64,000 nucleotides of DNA, taken from NCBI GenBank assembly GCA_012845835.1, contig JABAKD010000008.1, positions 4,013,767 to 4,077,766 of the forward strand. The letters run 5' to 3'. This stretch comes from Undaria pinnatifida. Its lineage: Eukaryota; Sar; Phaeophyceae; Laminariales; Alariaceae. Position numbers and translations under genes: made by a program. The notes beneath the pieces are model-generated. The model was not told where the DNA came from, searched no databases, and worked only from the letters and a program-made list of their open reading frames with translations. How positions within the stretch are numbered: position 1 is the first letter of the stretch; each line of letters opens with the position of its first letter. Of the stretch, positions 39,501-47,847 are shown one piece after another.

Positions 39501-42500
39501 AACCCGTTTTTGGGGACAAAATACTTGGATTTAGTATAGGGAGGGGTCCAGGGGCTCTGAAATGAAGGGGTTGACCCAAAATCGTCGGAATTACTTTCAT
39601 TTTTCTTGCTTAGAAATAGGACTTTTTTAGTACACTTATTAGGCATGGGATTGTTTGCGTTTTTTTTTTTTTCTCAAGATCATTTTTTTTTTTTTCGGCA
39701 CAGCAGCTCCTCGGGCGCGAGGAGTCTACAAGGAAAAGTCGTTTCACCTCTGCCGTTGTAGCATGTACCATTCCTCATTAATCATTGTACTATAATACCA
39801 ATTGTGGTCTAGTTTAATCTGGTCTGGTATCATTGTACTATAATACCAATTGTGGTCTAGTTTAATCTGGTCTGGTCGATCCGCTGGTCTAGTGGTTAAC
39901 CTCGAACACTACTAAGGTTGGCAGTCAGGGGTTCGAATCTCTGTATGGGGATTTTTATTTTCTGGAGACACTAACTGCCAAGAGCGCTTTATAGCGTGGG
40001 TAACCTCAATAACAATCAATTCGACAAGGGTCGACGACGGAAGAAAGTGATGAATCTGCTCGCGGTAAAACGAAGACGTGTACTTCAGTGTAGAGTTGTT
40101 CCCCGGCCTCAGAATTCTGGACCGGGTACCCGGCCCGGTTTCGAGGGATTCAGACTGGCCCGGCCCGGGTACCCGGGTACCCGGGGTATCATACCGAAAT
40201 TTACCCTCCCCCCGCTTACTTTTACCGGCCTGGAAGCGGAAAGGTAATCAAACGACGTGGTAAGGAGATAGGTGGGAGAAGAAGACTCGATTTTGTCTCT
40301 TATTGTACGATGAATCTTGACAAATAACAGAAGGCAAGGGGGGTGGATATCTCTACTTTGTGGCGAAGTGAAAAGAACATAGGTTAGACCGGGTTTTGTT
40401 TTCGTTGATACATGATACATGATACTGACCTGTGATACTGCTGTCATACCCTTGTTGCCTATTGCGCTTGTCATCAGCAAAATCCTACTCCGAGTACGAT
40501 TGCTCGGATTTCATGCGACAAATCCCGTCACCGACAGACAGCAAAGGAGAATATAATGCACATTGATGCTGGGGAAACATTGGCCCACACGTCCACACCA
40601 TACCTATCGAAACAGATGAACAGACCTCGCTCCTCCCTCTCTCCTATCCCATATCAACTATCAAGCCCGCACGGGGAAACCATTGTGTTCGATCTATTTC
40701 CGCCACCCCTCCATTTCTCCGATATCAGCAAGATCGAGGCACTTCTGAATTATGTTCAGGGTTCTGAATTGACAACCAAGAAGCCAAGAAATGAAAACAT
40801 GCAAATTATACCAGCTACTCTGCCAGACATTGGGCAAGTGTTTCGTGTTGGAACAATTCAAACACCGAACCTCGGTCTATAACTCAGGCAATCAATGCAG
40901 CCTACCTAAGAGACAACGACACAAGAATCGACCGCACTCCGGAGACCCCGAGCAAACAACAACAACAACAAAACATCAACAAGAAGGCATTTCTTCGTAG
41001 TTGGCCAGGACGCCTGACGAGATGGCCCCGCGCACGGTGACAAGCTGGGACACCCTTCCCGCTGTGGTATAGGAGGGCCGCCAGCGGCTGGTAAGAGTAT
41101 CGTGTGTGTTTGTGTGTTGGGTATCTCGGTGTGCTGTGTGCAGCAAGTTTTCAGGGGCTCCGTATATCGTAGAACCGGGTACCCGAGGGACAGATACCCG
41201 CGGGTCGCAGACTTGGACCGGTCCGGTTCCGGTCCCGGCCGTGCCGGGTACCCGGCACCGAATACCCGGTTCTCGCCCAGCCGGGGCACAACTCTACCTC
41301 AGTGGGGAGGGGGGAGTAGGGCCCGCTATGTGACCCCGGATCTGAGTTACGTCTAGGGACGGACAAGGATAAGGGAACATTGCGAGGGTAATAAATGGGA
41401 TGAGCAAAACAAATCGAGAAGGGAGCTGAGAGAGAGCAATTGAGTCTTACGCGAGAAAATTGTTTATGTACTCATAATAAGTACACGTTTGTTCATGTGC
41501 GGACGCACATGGCGTCATGAACGAATGTGTTGAGAAAAACTCGCAAGATTATTCACCAGGTTACGACGCAATCGACGTATCTCAAAATCTTGGTGAGGTG
41601 TCTACTACAGAAATGCCTCTTTCGAACCCGGAAACCCCAATGGCATGTATGTCTTGAATTAATACGGAAATAGATAACTTTCAACTGGCATGTTGTCTTG
41701 AATTGATACGGAAATAGATAAATTTCAACTCGCCCCCTCTATATATACTTCTGCTGTTGCCCCCGTTATCAGCGTTCCAGCGCAAACGTACACACTTCCA
41801 GCGTTTCAAATTGGCACCAAAAGTCAGTAGTATATTCGAGGCCCGTAAAAAGGTGTATACATGTATGGTATTTAATACGGGTAAGGAAATGGCCAGAAAA
41901 AGTACCTGATATGTACCACTAACAATGTCGACTTTTTGTCACGAAAATATATTTTCAAAATGTTTCAAAATATGTCAGCTGTGAGATCGACCAATTTGAG
42001 GGTCGACACTCATCTTTGCAAGCTGCGCGATACTCCGGTCGCGCGTTTTCAAGCATTTGAATGAGTCCCCCGAACTTTTCTTTAACGAAATTGCCGGTTT
42101 GAAACCCGCTCCCGGCCGGATCTCCTGAGATACGGTGCCCCTTTCCACCCCGACGTCGTCGTTCGATAGTCCTTTGCGAACAAGAAATGCATGAATATAT
42201 TTTCTCATTGCGTCCTTTCTCGTGTCGGCCAGCCATGAAACCTTCGTCAAAGAAAGTCGAAGTCGGTGGTTTTCAGGGGGCGGGGCTATCCTATAATCAG
42301 TCGAAGATATGATATGTGAACCCCTGGATTTTTGTCACGGGCGATTTTTTTTTCTTTGGCCGTTTATTTTCCGGAGAGCGACGCGTGCTACGATAGAGAC
42401 ATTAACGTATACCCCTGATTGGCATTTGTTTTTTCTGCATGACGCGGCTCCTTGACCCAAAATCGTCGGAACTTGGTCCTTTTTCTTGTTTTTACGTTGT

Positions 42501-45500
42501 TTTATATTGGTATACTGTACTTGGGCCATGGTGGGTTATTTTCGTCGGGTTCCCCTTTCGGTTTGCTCGAAATCTTTTCATTTTTCACAGAGCTCCTCAA
42601 GCGAGAAACCTCAGAAAAAATTGGTCAACCGCTATACCGTAGCATGTGCCCAGCTTCCGTACAGATCGGCCCGGGGTTGGGGCTGGGGTTGGGATTTGGG
42701 CGTTTGTGGGTTAGGGTTAGGGTTAGGTTTGAGGGCGTTTTATCCAACCTCCCTTCTCGTAATACTGGAACCACACGCCATACACACAAACTTTCGTGAT
42801 TCAAGCTGTATCCTATAACAGGCCCCTTCACGTGGCCTGTATGAATGTAGGCGACTGACCAAAGGCAGTATGTTGCGCTATGGTTAGGAACCCGATAAAC
42901 GAGTCGGGTGCCATTCCCCCGTCTACCGCGGCAAGACTCTTGACGCGTGTTACGATAAAGGTGCACCAGTTTTTTTCTGAGGTTTCTCAGTTCGGGAGCT
43001 TAACCCCTTTTCAACTGGAAACCCGTTTTTGGGGACAAAACTAGTTGGATTTAGTGTAGGGAGGGATTCGGGGGCTCTAAAGGGGTTAAGACCTCTCCAT
43101 CACCAAAAACCGATCCATGGAGAAAAATAAGAGTGCTTTTAATACATACCGGATGAAAAATCCCATCCCCTAGGTACACAACGAGAATCATGAAAAAAAA
43201 AATGGCGCGTTTTCCGACGATTTTGGGTTAAGAAGCCCCGTCATTCAGAAACCATTTCAGGCAAAAAGTGCTACCTCCACCGTACCGTGCGTCTCAAGTC
43301 CTGTGTGTGGCAGTTATAGTCCTTTCTGGGGCGCAATATGGCGCACCCTACGTCCGTGTCAACCTCTTTTCAACCTCTCCAAAATTAGGCAACTCTAGGC
43401 TGCGCTAAAAAAAAATGTTTGTCCCCAATTATTGTGGTGTCAGTTGAAGATACGTTGGCCCCTTTCGGACCTGCACCCACATTTAGGGAGAATATTTACT
43501 TGGTATTAGAGTGAAAGAAAAAAGAGTGAGGTTGTATTCGCAATAGGAAAGGTTCATGAAAGAACGACAGCAGTACTCATACCGTACATGGAAATTCAGT
43601 CGATAGTACTGGTACGATTATGAGCTCACCATGTTTTCGCACAGGGTCCCTCCACTTAACAACAACAACTGCAGTGGGGTCGGTTTCGGAATCACCGCGT
43701 GGAGAAATAACGCGACCCACGGGTACATGTAAAGACATACATGCTAAGCACGTTGTTTTGGTTACAGTACGTATCACTATGCACTAGACCACTCAGTGAC
43801 TGTGACATCGCTGCTGTGATTCAGTGGTCTATTGGTAGTGGATAGTGCTATAAAACGTACACGTCGGAACGACAAAAAAAAATGCTTGTTCGAGGGACCA
43901 CGAGTCATCAGTGCCGAGAACTCATGATCGAGCCTGGAGCGTCGGGGCATCATTGCACACGGAGTATACTGCTGCACAAAACTGTACCAGGTGATGTACT
44001 GCCGTATACAACTGAACATCATGCAACGTGCTGTTGTACAGCCGTACAAGCATGCATCCCGCACCTCGTATGTCCGTGGGATATGCTGTCTTATAACCTC
44101 ATTGTCCCGCCCGCCGAACATGATGACGCGGCTATCGTTCACGGCCAAGACCATGCTGTGGCCGATGCGCCCTCCAGGCCCGCTCCCTCCCGTCCCGTCT
44201 CTGGCCGTTCGTTGCATGCCGCAAACACGACATTATAAAACAGCGCCCCGCTCGTTGCAGATTGCGTGAAGCATTTGTTGTTGCGCGCGTGGAGATAAAA
44301 ATTGAGCAATCCCATGGCCTAGGTGTATGCAATCTAATATGCCAATTAATGTCAACATCCGAGCCAGGGGGACAATACAGTATGACCAAAGGGTTACAGC
44401 GGCGCGGCCATAAATCATTTGTTGAAATGTCGAAATATTCCCCCCCCCCCCCCCCAAAGCACGGAGCGTTGTTCGGGTGTAAGGCACAGCTTGGGCACTT
44501 GGGTGAACCACGCTCGAAAAAGCGTTCGTTTTGCGTTTCTTGCTGTGCTTGTACTGTATGTACTCGTGGCCTTTTGTTCAGCGAACTCGACTTTTTTCTT
44601 GACTTTCCAGCCCATCTCTGAACCTCATACGACATGCTACACGTGCAGCAAGCAGTACCCGTTACTGTTTGCACCACACTGCACCACACCAACTGTACCA
44701 GGTAACATGGTGCCAGGTATTTGCTACTGCTTGCTTTCAGACTGCAATAGTGTACTCATACAACATATGGTATCATCAACGTGGATACGTACCAATCCGA
44801 GAAACAAGGCAACCGGTGTGAATTTTGCTCGCGGTGGTGCTTCGGCATGTACCTATGGTATAGATCTAAAATTAAGCAAGCTGTTCGTCCAACAATTAAA
44901 TAAACGAGAAAAATATCGTACAACCGGAACTTATTCTTACTAGAGCTGCATCGCGTTGGATAGAGCGCACCTGATGTTAAAATCATGAGGGTTCTTCGAA
45001 GAACGTCACCTGCGCCGACCCTGAACTCTTTGCATCTTCCTATAATAGACTAGTCTATACTCGTATCGTATACCTGGTACATACAATGGTCGAGATATCG
45101 GACGATTTTCTTGAGATGCTTCTCCTTGCACAAAACCCTAGAGGGAAAGGGCCGACCGTACAAGTCCTGGGACCGCGACGGCGTATAAACTGCTGGCAGC
45201 AACTCGCATCGCAACACTAGTGGTTTGCCGGACGTCGTGGCAAGGGAAGGTGCCATGCGGAGTCAGCAGGATCTATGATATCTTCCGCACTCACTCGCAA
45301 ACTCGCGAGCAAACGGCCGGTAGAGAGATACCATGTACGTACCAGGTATGGGGGGGAAGGTTTCTGAAGCACTTATTTATACATGCATCGGCGATAGTAG
45401 TTCTAGAAGGGCTCACAGACGCCATAGTCATTGCAGATTCGACTGCAGCCTACTACTGACCATAAACCCGCTCTCTAGGCTCACCCATTATTCGTCCACA

Positions 45501-45552
45501 TCCTCCAACCGTCCGCTGTCGGTGTCGCTAACAGCAGCAGAAGCGCAACCAT
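13122..45552 (-). CDS. Kelch/EGF-like type I membrane protein (19 exons)
   Basis: Exons, 5' to 3': 45552-45485, 44200-44065, 38847-38570, 34658-34559, 33107-32939, 32077-31908, 31248-31118, 30489-30372, 30051-29956, 28122-27983, 26541-26433, 26042-25918, 21990-21844, 20105-19970, 18382-18267, 17806-17629, 16639-16481, 15437-15235, 13989-13122. The sum is 3447 nt (1148 residues plus stop) with matching phase at every junction. Order: short signal peptide (about 1-15), Kelch-type blades (about 25-505 and 642-680, with FGG/YGG pairs and D-x-W-x-(Y/F) closers), Cys-rich EGF-like repeats (680-860), one membrane helix (about 886-905), Gly-rich tail. By analogy with attractin-type proteins it may act in adhesion or signalling at the cell surface; the partner is unknown. 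The start was chosen because its signal-like exon ends in GTGAGC with the phase needed by exon 2. Two donors are GC. Confidence 0.8.
15086..15150 (+). repeat. Dispersed repeat, copy 2 (AATACGTGGAAGTGTGG type)
   Basis: ATACTTGGAAGTGTGGCAAG, then CTTAAGCTTTGTTTGTCCCC and an A run, matches the copy at 1131. It lies in the last intron of the Kelch-EGF gene. Confidence 0.5.
16240..16390 (+). repeat. Dispersed repeat with TCCCTTTCGAGACGGAG core, copy 1
   Basis: A G-run, then GTACTCATTGTTGCTTG, TTTGAC and CCCTTTCGAGACGGAG, ending CCGTTCCTACTCC. The same order is seen at 35,185-35,310 and, inverted, at 50,285-50,365. Confidence 0.6.
16405..16480. repeat. ACAG tetranucleotide microsatellite at an exon edge
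   Basis: Repeats of ACAG/ACAGG run directly up to the exon 17 donor of the Kelch-EGF gene, so the GTCTGT donor is itself part of the microsatellite. Confidence 0.85.
16750..17200. repeat. GGTTACCGGTG/GGTTACCGATG minisatellite
   Basis: A 12-bp unit GGTTACCGGTG(A/G) is nearly perfect at 16,868-16,950 and decays on both sides into CGATGGTTACC and TTACCGTCG variants. It lies in a Kelch-EGF intron. Confidence 0.85.
17860..18210. repeat. Purine tract (GGGGA/GGGAGG)
   Basis: The plus strand is almost pure G and A. The long Pro/Leu or Gly/Arg frames in it are not genes. Confidence 0.8.
18790..18970 (+). mobile_element. AAGGCGGT MITE, copy 1
   Basis: Order of landmarks: AGGGGTTTCCCAATAAGGCGG, AAGGCGGTA, GATATATAAGGCGGT, AAATCGCATGGCGTGACTGG, a GAATGAATAA-type segment, CCCCAATAATGCG, TGCTCTGGCACACC and GCCTTACTGA. 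This order is shared by eight copies in the window. The two ends are inverted repeats (CAGTAGGGGTCCCC type) and there is no open frame. Confidence 0.8.
19010..19090. repeat. CACACGT/CATCA microsatellite
   Basis: Repeats of TCACACG(T) followed by ACATCATCAC units, in a Kelch-EGF intron. Confidence 0.85.
20223..20410 (-). mobile_element. AAGGCGGT MITE, copy 2 (inverted)
   Basis: It starts TACAGTAGGGATCTCCCAGC and contains GTGTGCCAGAGC, ACCAAGCGATTTTTAACCGC and CGCCTTGCTGA in reverse order relative to copy 1. A TACAGTAGGTA microsatellite (20,175-20,230) abuts its end. Confidence 0.8.
21727..21845. repeat. Two 55-60 bp tandem copies at an exon donor
   Basis: CGGAGGAATACATCC ... ACGATAAAACACGCCT and CGGAGGAATCCATCC ... 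ACGATAAAACATGCCT lie next to the donor of Kelch-EGF exon 13 (21,843). The repeated unit includes intron sequence adjoining the donor. Confidence 0.7.
22764..23205. repeat. 60-bp minisatellite, about seven units
   Basis: Each unit carries GGGTCTATGGTCATACGACT, ACGGCAGTGCCAAAATAGGG, a TATACC and a C run, then TACCGTAGC. Unit length varies with the C run. It is not a CRISPR array: the whole unit repeats and there are no unique spacers. Confidence 0.9.
23747..24060. repeat. 115-bp satellite, three units
   Basis: Units contain GAGGAGCTCAACCGGC, GGTATACCTTTTTTTGGCTC, CCGTGGGATGACTCGAAAGG and CAACATTTCTAG. The same satellite reappears at 29,020-29,440. Confidence 0.85.
24420..24450. repeat. Short interstitial TTAGGG-like block
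   Basis: GTTAGGGCCAGGGTTAGGG then TTAGCG. A second weak block lies at 24,726-24,760. Confidence 0.55.
24775..25690. repeat. About 180-270 bp tandem repeat, four degenerate units
   Basis: Units share AAACTCGTCTGGGTCGGTCG, GTGTTACTTGCCTTAGGG, CTACTTGCGCGGTGGCTA and a CGGGATCAAGCCA segment, starting near 24,780, 25,055, 25,245 and 25,500. A MITE-like insert lies at 24,958-25,034. Confidence 0.7.
24958..25034. mobile_element. AAACCCGTTTTTGGGGAC element, copy 1
   Basis: The core AACTGGAAACCCG(G/T)TTTTGG, then GACAAA, AGTTAGAATTAGTATAGGGA and GGGGTTTCGGGGCTC, is shared with 39,383-39,573 and 43,000-43,089. Confidence 0.55.
25796..25848. repeat. AGT/ACT microsatellite hairpin
   Basis: A run of AGT repeats switches at its centre to ACT repeats (about 25,795-25,844), giving a near-perfect palindrome. 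It is about 70 bp below the donor of Kelch-EGF exon 12. Confidence 0.85.
26755..27460. repeat. GCAAAGCGAA 5/10-bp repeat, 700 bp
   Basis: Repeats of GCAAA and GCGAA fill about 700 bp with only small variants. Because the unit is 5 bp and contains no stop in several frames, long Lys/Ser/Ala or Leu/Cys/Phe frames open on both strands. None is a gene. Confidence 0.95.
27540..27880 (-). pseudogene. Two decayed tandem copies of the Kelch-EGF exon 10 end
   Basis: On the minus strand the live exon 10 ends GGCTACTACTTCAACC ... GACACCTGGTTTTTCAAC ... CCACAAGGTTTGC. At about 27,805-27,865 the same order appears as GGGTACTACTTCAACC, GACACCTGTTTTCTTCAAC, CCACAAGGTTCG. A third, weaker copy is at 27,545-27,600 (GGGTACTAGTTCAACC). 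Both have lost frame. Confidence 0.7.
29020..29440. repeat. 115-bp satellite, four units (same family as 23,747)
   Basis: Units again carry GAGGAGCTCAACCGGC, GGTATACCTTTTTTTGGCTC and GTGGGATGACTCGAAAGGC. They lie in the Kelch-EGF intron between exons 10 and 9. Confidence 0.85.
30594..30622. repeat. Interstitial TTAGGG block
   Basis: GGTTAGGGTTAGGGTTAGGG with flanking variants, inside a Kelch-EGF intron and next to a CATGCCATGCCATG repeat (30,520-30,665). Confidence 0.8.
30979..31050 (+). repeat. Dispersed repeat, copy 3 (AATACGTGGAAGTGTGG type)
   Basis: AAATACGTAGAAGAGTGTGA, then TGAGCTTAAGCTCTATTTTT and CCCCATCCACCGG, matches 1131-1190. Confidence 0.55.
32600..32755 (-). pseudogene. Decayed tandem copy of the Kelch-EGF exon 5 end and donor
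   Basis: The minus strand reads NLRDNTLMEIY, stop, LVHFVEG, against LRDNTWMEIYPLGHFAEG in live exon 5 (33107-32939). Intron sequence beyond the donor is also shared (AGGAAAACCGG(C/T)CCCTAT in both, near 32,618 and 32,865). The unit is about 247 bp. An AAATATCCCTA run at 32,755-32,805 separates the copies. Confidence 0.75.
34051..34246 (+). mobile_element. AAGGCGGT MITE, copy 3
   Basis: It contains GATATATAAGGCGGTCAAAA, CGCCTGGCGCGACTGGGGGA, the GAATGAATCC-type segment, TGTTCTGGCGCACCAGAACC and the end GGGGGACCTCCGCTGTA. It lies in a Kelch-EGF intron. Confidence 0.8.
35185..35310 (+). repeat. Dispersed repeat with TCCCTTTCGAGACGGAG core, copy 2
   Basis: G run, GTACTAATTTGTTGCTTGCC, TTAGTCATTTGACCG, ATCCCTTTCGAGACGGAGCA and CCGTTCCTACTCC. 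It overlaps the downstream end of the LINE frame. Confidence 0.6.
36455..36506. repeat. ACT/CTA trinucleotide expansion in the LINE
   Basis: About 17 units of ACT lie inside the reverse-transcriptase frame and would encode a run of Val on the minus strand. Confidence 0.9.
37600..38065. repeat. 105-bp satellite, five units
   Basis: Units share GTAATTATAGAGAGGACCAA, AGCTACGGTAGGAGGGTGGG, TCCCTTTATTAGGGACC and TTGGCAGTGGTTAGGGGTCA. The last unit runs into GGGGTCACTCGCGCGAATGA, a palindromic motif also found near 22,413 and 26,681. Confidence 0.85.
38570..38847 (-). other. Kelch-EGF exon 3 with Ser/Thr-rich spacer
   Basis: It follows exon 2 in phase 0 (RTYE-VTRTDGTLAF). The middle is a low-complexity run of Thr, Ser, Ala and Asn encoded by ACC/AGC/TCC repeats, likely a glycosylated loop. 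It closes with YYNDVWEYDL, the D-x-W-x-Y end of a Kelch blade. Donor is AG before GTGTATAG. Confidence 0.75.
39383..39573. mobile_element. AAACCCGTTTTTGGGGAC element, copy 2 (double)
   Basis: It starts TTAACCCCTCTAGAGCCCC and ends GGGGCTCTGAAATGAAGGGG, so the ends are inverted repeats. Two tandem internal cores (ACTGGAAAC(C/T)CGTTTTTGG) lie between them. Confidence 0.6.
39886..39960 (+). tRNA. tRNA-like sequence, probably a pseudo-tRNA or SINE head
   Basis: An A-box-like TGGTCTAGTGGTTA at about 39,892 and a B-box-like GGTTCGAATC at 39,931 are at normal tRNA spacing, with a three-pair GGT/ACC D stem. The acceptor arms do not pair and the T stem has a mismatch, so a working tRNA is unlikely. 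A 48-bp direct duplication (TCATTGTACTATAATACCAA ...) lies immediately upstream at 39,783-39,878. The isotype cannot be read. Confidence 0.35.
40115..40190. repeat. GGGTACCCGG palindrome cluster, copy 1
   Basis: Several CCGGGTACCCGG-type palindromes lie in 75 bp. A related cluster is at 41,165-41,290 in the same intron. Confidence 0.6.
41165..41290. repeat. GGGTACCCGG palindrome cluster, copy 2
   Basis: It contains ACCGGGTACCCGAGGG, GGACCGGTCCGGTTCCGGTC and GCCGGGTACCCGGCACCG, very rich in inverted CCGG/GTAC units. Confidence 0.6.
41955..42250 (-). mobile_element. Orphan reading frame fused to a foldback-family arm
   Basis: The minus strand is open for about 90 codons (WLADTRKDAMRKYIHAFLVR, then GLSNDDVGVERGTVSQEI) without an ATG at the start. 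Its 3' end runs into GCAAGCTGCGCGATACTCCG and CAGCTGTGAGATCGA, diverged parts of the foldback element at 1279-1580. Codon use looks protein-coding, but no family is recognised. It may be a piece of the element that once mobilised the foldback copies. Confidence 0.4.
42706..42737. repeat. Interstitial TTAGGG block
   Basis: GGTTAGGGTTAGGGTTAGG, flanked upstream by GGGTTGGGGCTGGGGTTGGG variants. Confidence 0.8.
43000..43089. mobile_element. AAACCCGTTTTTGGGGAC element, copy 3
   Basis: The compact form: TTAACCCCTTTTCAACTGGA at one end, CTCTAAAGGGGTTAA at the other and the shared core between. It is the cleanest copy for defining the inverted ends. Confidence 0.65.
44065..45552 (-). other. Kelch-EGF exons 1-2: signal peptide and first Kelch strand
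   Basis: Exon 1 (45552-45485) encodes MVALLLLLATPTADGWRMW and ends at a GTGAGC donor in phase 2. Exon 2 (44200-44065) opens after CCAG and contains GGRIGHSMVL then VIMFGG, the classic first half of a Kelch repeat, and ends GAG before GTGCGG. The pair join as NNG-DGTGG. Upstream in-frame Met codons exist, but the chosen one gives the only signal-like start. Confidence 0.7.
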
Positions 45553-47329
45553 CCCCGGCCAATTCCGCCGCAAAACAAACTTGGATATCTTTGAACACCA
45601 CCGCTTTTCATGCTCCAGACACGGCCACGATAGCTCCTGCGTCCAGCAAAGTTGGGAGTCATGTCTTTGACGGGACAACAGCCACATACTTGGCACAGGG
45701 CTCGTGGGGATCACAGGAAAGGGACGCTACGACATGCTACACTAACAGTAGCTGGGATAAACGTTCGCAACTTTGTGTGTACTCGACCGTAAGATCTTGT
45801 AAAAGAGAAGAGCCGACAAGCATGCTTCCAAATCGGAGTGGAACTCCCTAGTTTTTTTTCTTCAGAAAAAAAGGAAAAATTGTTCGCGCGGGAGCATGTG
45901 TTTTTTTTCACTCAAACAGTGGCAGGGCAGGGCCATCCCCAGCAACGCCCTACGCGGGGCGGGCTGTGGGGCTAGTGGGGCAGGTACCAATTAACATCAC
46001 CTGCTTGAGGGGACCCGCACTGGCTGGTGCACATCAGTAGTATTCCAGGGCTTGAGACGGACCTTCTATTTCATCGCTTGCCAAAAGTTCCAGAGAGGGA
46101 AGAAAAGCTTTCGACACTCGCCCCCATCCAGAGCACAGCCCAGATGTCTGTTTCCCAGGTACGATCACAGCTTGACCCGAGGACGATAGACAACAGAAAG
46201 GCTTTCGAGATACCGCCGGTGGTACCAGACCCCCTGCCCCCACCATGGAGTGGATGGCGCTTGCCGTTCCGACGACCGATGTGCGTATGCTTCTACGCCT
46301 CCCGAGTCCGTCGTTGTCCCACGTTTACTTGGCGTAACAGGTATCGGGAAGTTGATAAATTCCCCGTACAACCTTCGACCAACTTGAGCTTGCTTGTGGA
46401 AATTGGAAGAGCACACCACGCGAAATTCCTTGCAGTATATCCGATTTGGGTTTAAATATAGAAACCGTTTGGGTAACTATCGTGAATATAAAACGGTCAT
46501 TGCGTTTGCGCCCAAAATGGTGACAACTGGTTTTAATAGGCAACAGCAATATCGGAGGGACTACTTAACTGTAAAAATACCTGGTACAACGGTAGCGGTA
46601 GCAGCAGCAGCAGCGGCAGTATATTGCAATAGCGGATGACGTAAAAGGTGACCATGCCCACGAAGACTTGTTGCTCACGGCGGGGTCCAGGTAGGAGGGG
46701 GTAGGCGCGCCGCTCAAGAGTGCCCAGACAAGCAGCAGCAGCAGCAGCAGCTGCAGCAGCACTCTTTACGGAAATCAGGAAATATAATACTCGGAAATTC
46801 GTTGTATCAGGAAAATACTGGAAAAATGAATATACGTGGCAAACAGAATTAGAGCTCCTGCGGGAGCTCCGAGTGGTCGTATTCATATTTTCTGAGACAG
46901 CCGCAGAGAGATGGGGAGGGTGAAGCGGAGAGAGCAGGGCGGGGGGAGAGAGTGAGAGATTGTGTAGAACCGCGCTGTGAAAGCTGAAGTTAGGAGTGAG
47001 TGTCAGTGTTAGTAAATCAGGCATTCGTGTACTGGGGTGATGTGCTGGTGCTGCGGGTGCTTATGCTGGTGGTGTTCTTGTTTCAGGTTGGAATGGTTGA
47101 CCCCACCAGGCAACGACAATACATGTGTGGAACGACGATAGCTCCTTGCGAGTAGTCTGAATATGCGTCGCTCGCTGTCTGTTTCTGTGCTCCTGTAATC
47201 TGCGCGCGGTGTTTCGTGTCTTTCAAGCTGAAAGTCTGCTTGGAGCTGCAAGCATGTTACGGCAAGAAAATACTGGTCGAGGTTGCGTAACTGTTCGAGG
47301 ACTCGTACCATGTACCAAGAGTAAAGGTG

Positions 47330-47509
47330 ATGGTGCGCCAGAGCAACCAATATATGAGCATTCTTGTATTGGTGGAAGCCGCCTTATTGGTTCCAGGTTG
47401 TAAGTGCATTACCCCAGTCGCACCGAGCGATTTTCTGGCGACTTTGACCGCCTTATAACGGGATACCGCCTTATGCAGAACGCCCTATTGGGGGCCCCCT
47501 ACTGCTGTA
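47330..47509 (-). mobile_element. AAGGCGGT MITE, copy 4 (inverted)
   Basis: GGTGCGCCAGAGCAA, AAGCCGCCTTATTGGTTCCA, CGCACCGAGCGATTTT, TTGACCGCCTTATAACGGGA and the end CCCTATTGGGGGCCCCCTAC. Confidence 0.8.
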
Positions 47510-47847
47510 CTCGCAAGTAGTGTATAACGCGTACTCTACAACAGTAGTCTTTGACAGCATGACACGAGTATGATCAAGTGGCGATGGTACGAGCGAGGTG
47601 CATGTCCCCTCTCCCCCATGAGCCGGGCTCGAACCATCTCTGTTTGCCAGCGTTTTATCATGTGACATTCTGCTTGTTGTTGGTCTAGAGTTCTAGTGCA
47701 TAGTACCGCTACATTTGGAGCACTGCTGCTGCGGCCTTCATTTACACCGCCTCCGTACGAAGTGCCGCCCCGCCTCGTCCCAACGGCATTATTAGCAGTT
47801 ATCAGGTACCTGGTATTTTCATGAAAAATGGCCATGCAGTAGGCGTC

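Larger units (their letters stand above)
38848..44064 (-). other. Longest Kelch-EGF intron (5.2 kb)
   Basis: It lies between exons 2 and 3 and contains the tRNA-like block, two GGGTACCCG-rich patches, an orphan reading frame, TTAACCCC elements and a TTAGGG block, each listed separately. A frame at about 40,982-41,090 (minus) encoding RVSQLVTVRGAISSGVLANY has coding-like codons, but phase shows it is not part of the gene. Confidence 0.6.

Noticed and set aside
40982-41090. Minus-strand frame RVSQLVTVRGAISSGVLANY as an extra Kelch exon
   Set aside because: Exons 2 and 3 already join in phase 0 with family-like sequence, and this frame has no usable donor.
45333-45851. Plus-strand frame opposite Kelch-EGF exon 1
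   Set aside because: No ATG-supported start with a domain, and the minus strand carries the signal peptide exon with a good donor.
46565-46762. Leu-rich signal-peptide-like start on the minus strand
   Set aside because: It begins at GTG in a CTG repeat with a stop just upstream and no ATG; the 45,552 exon fits the gene in phase instead.
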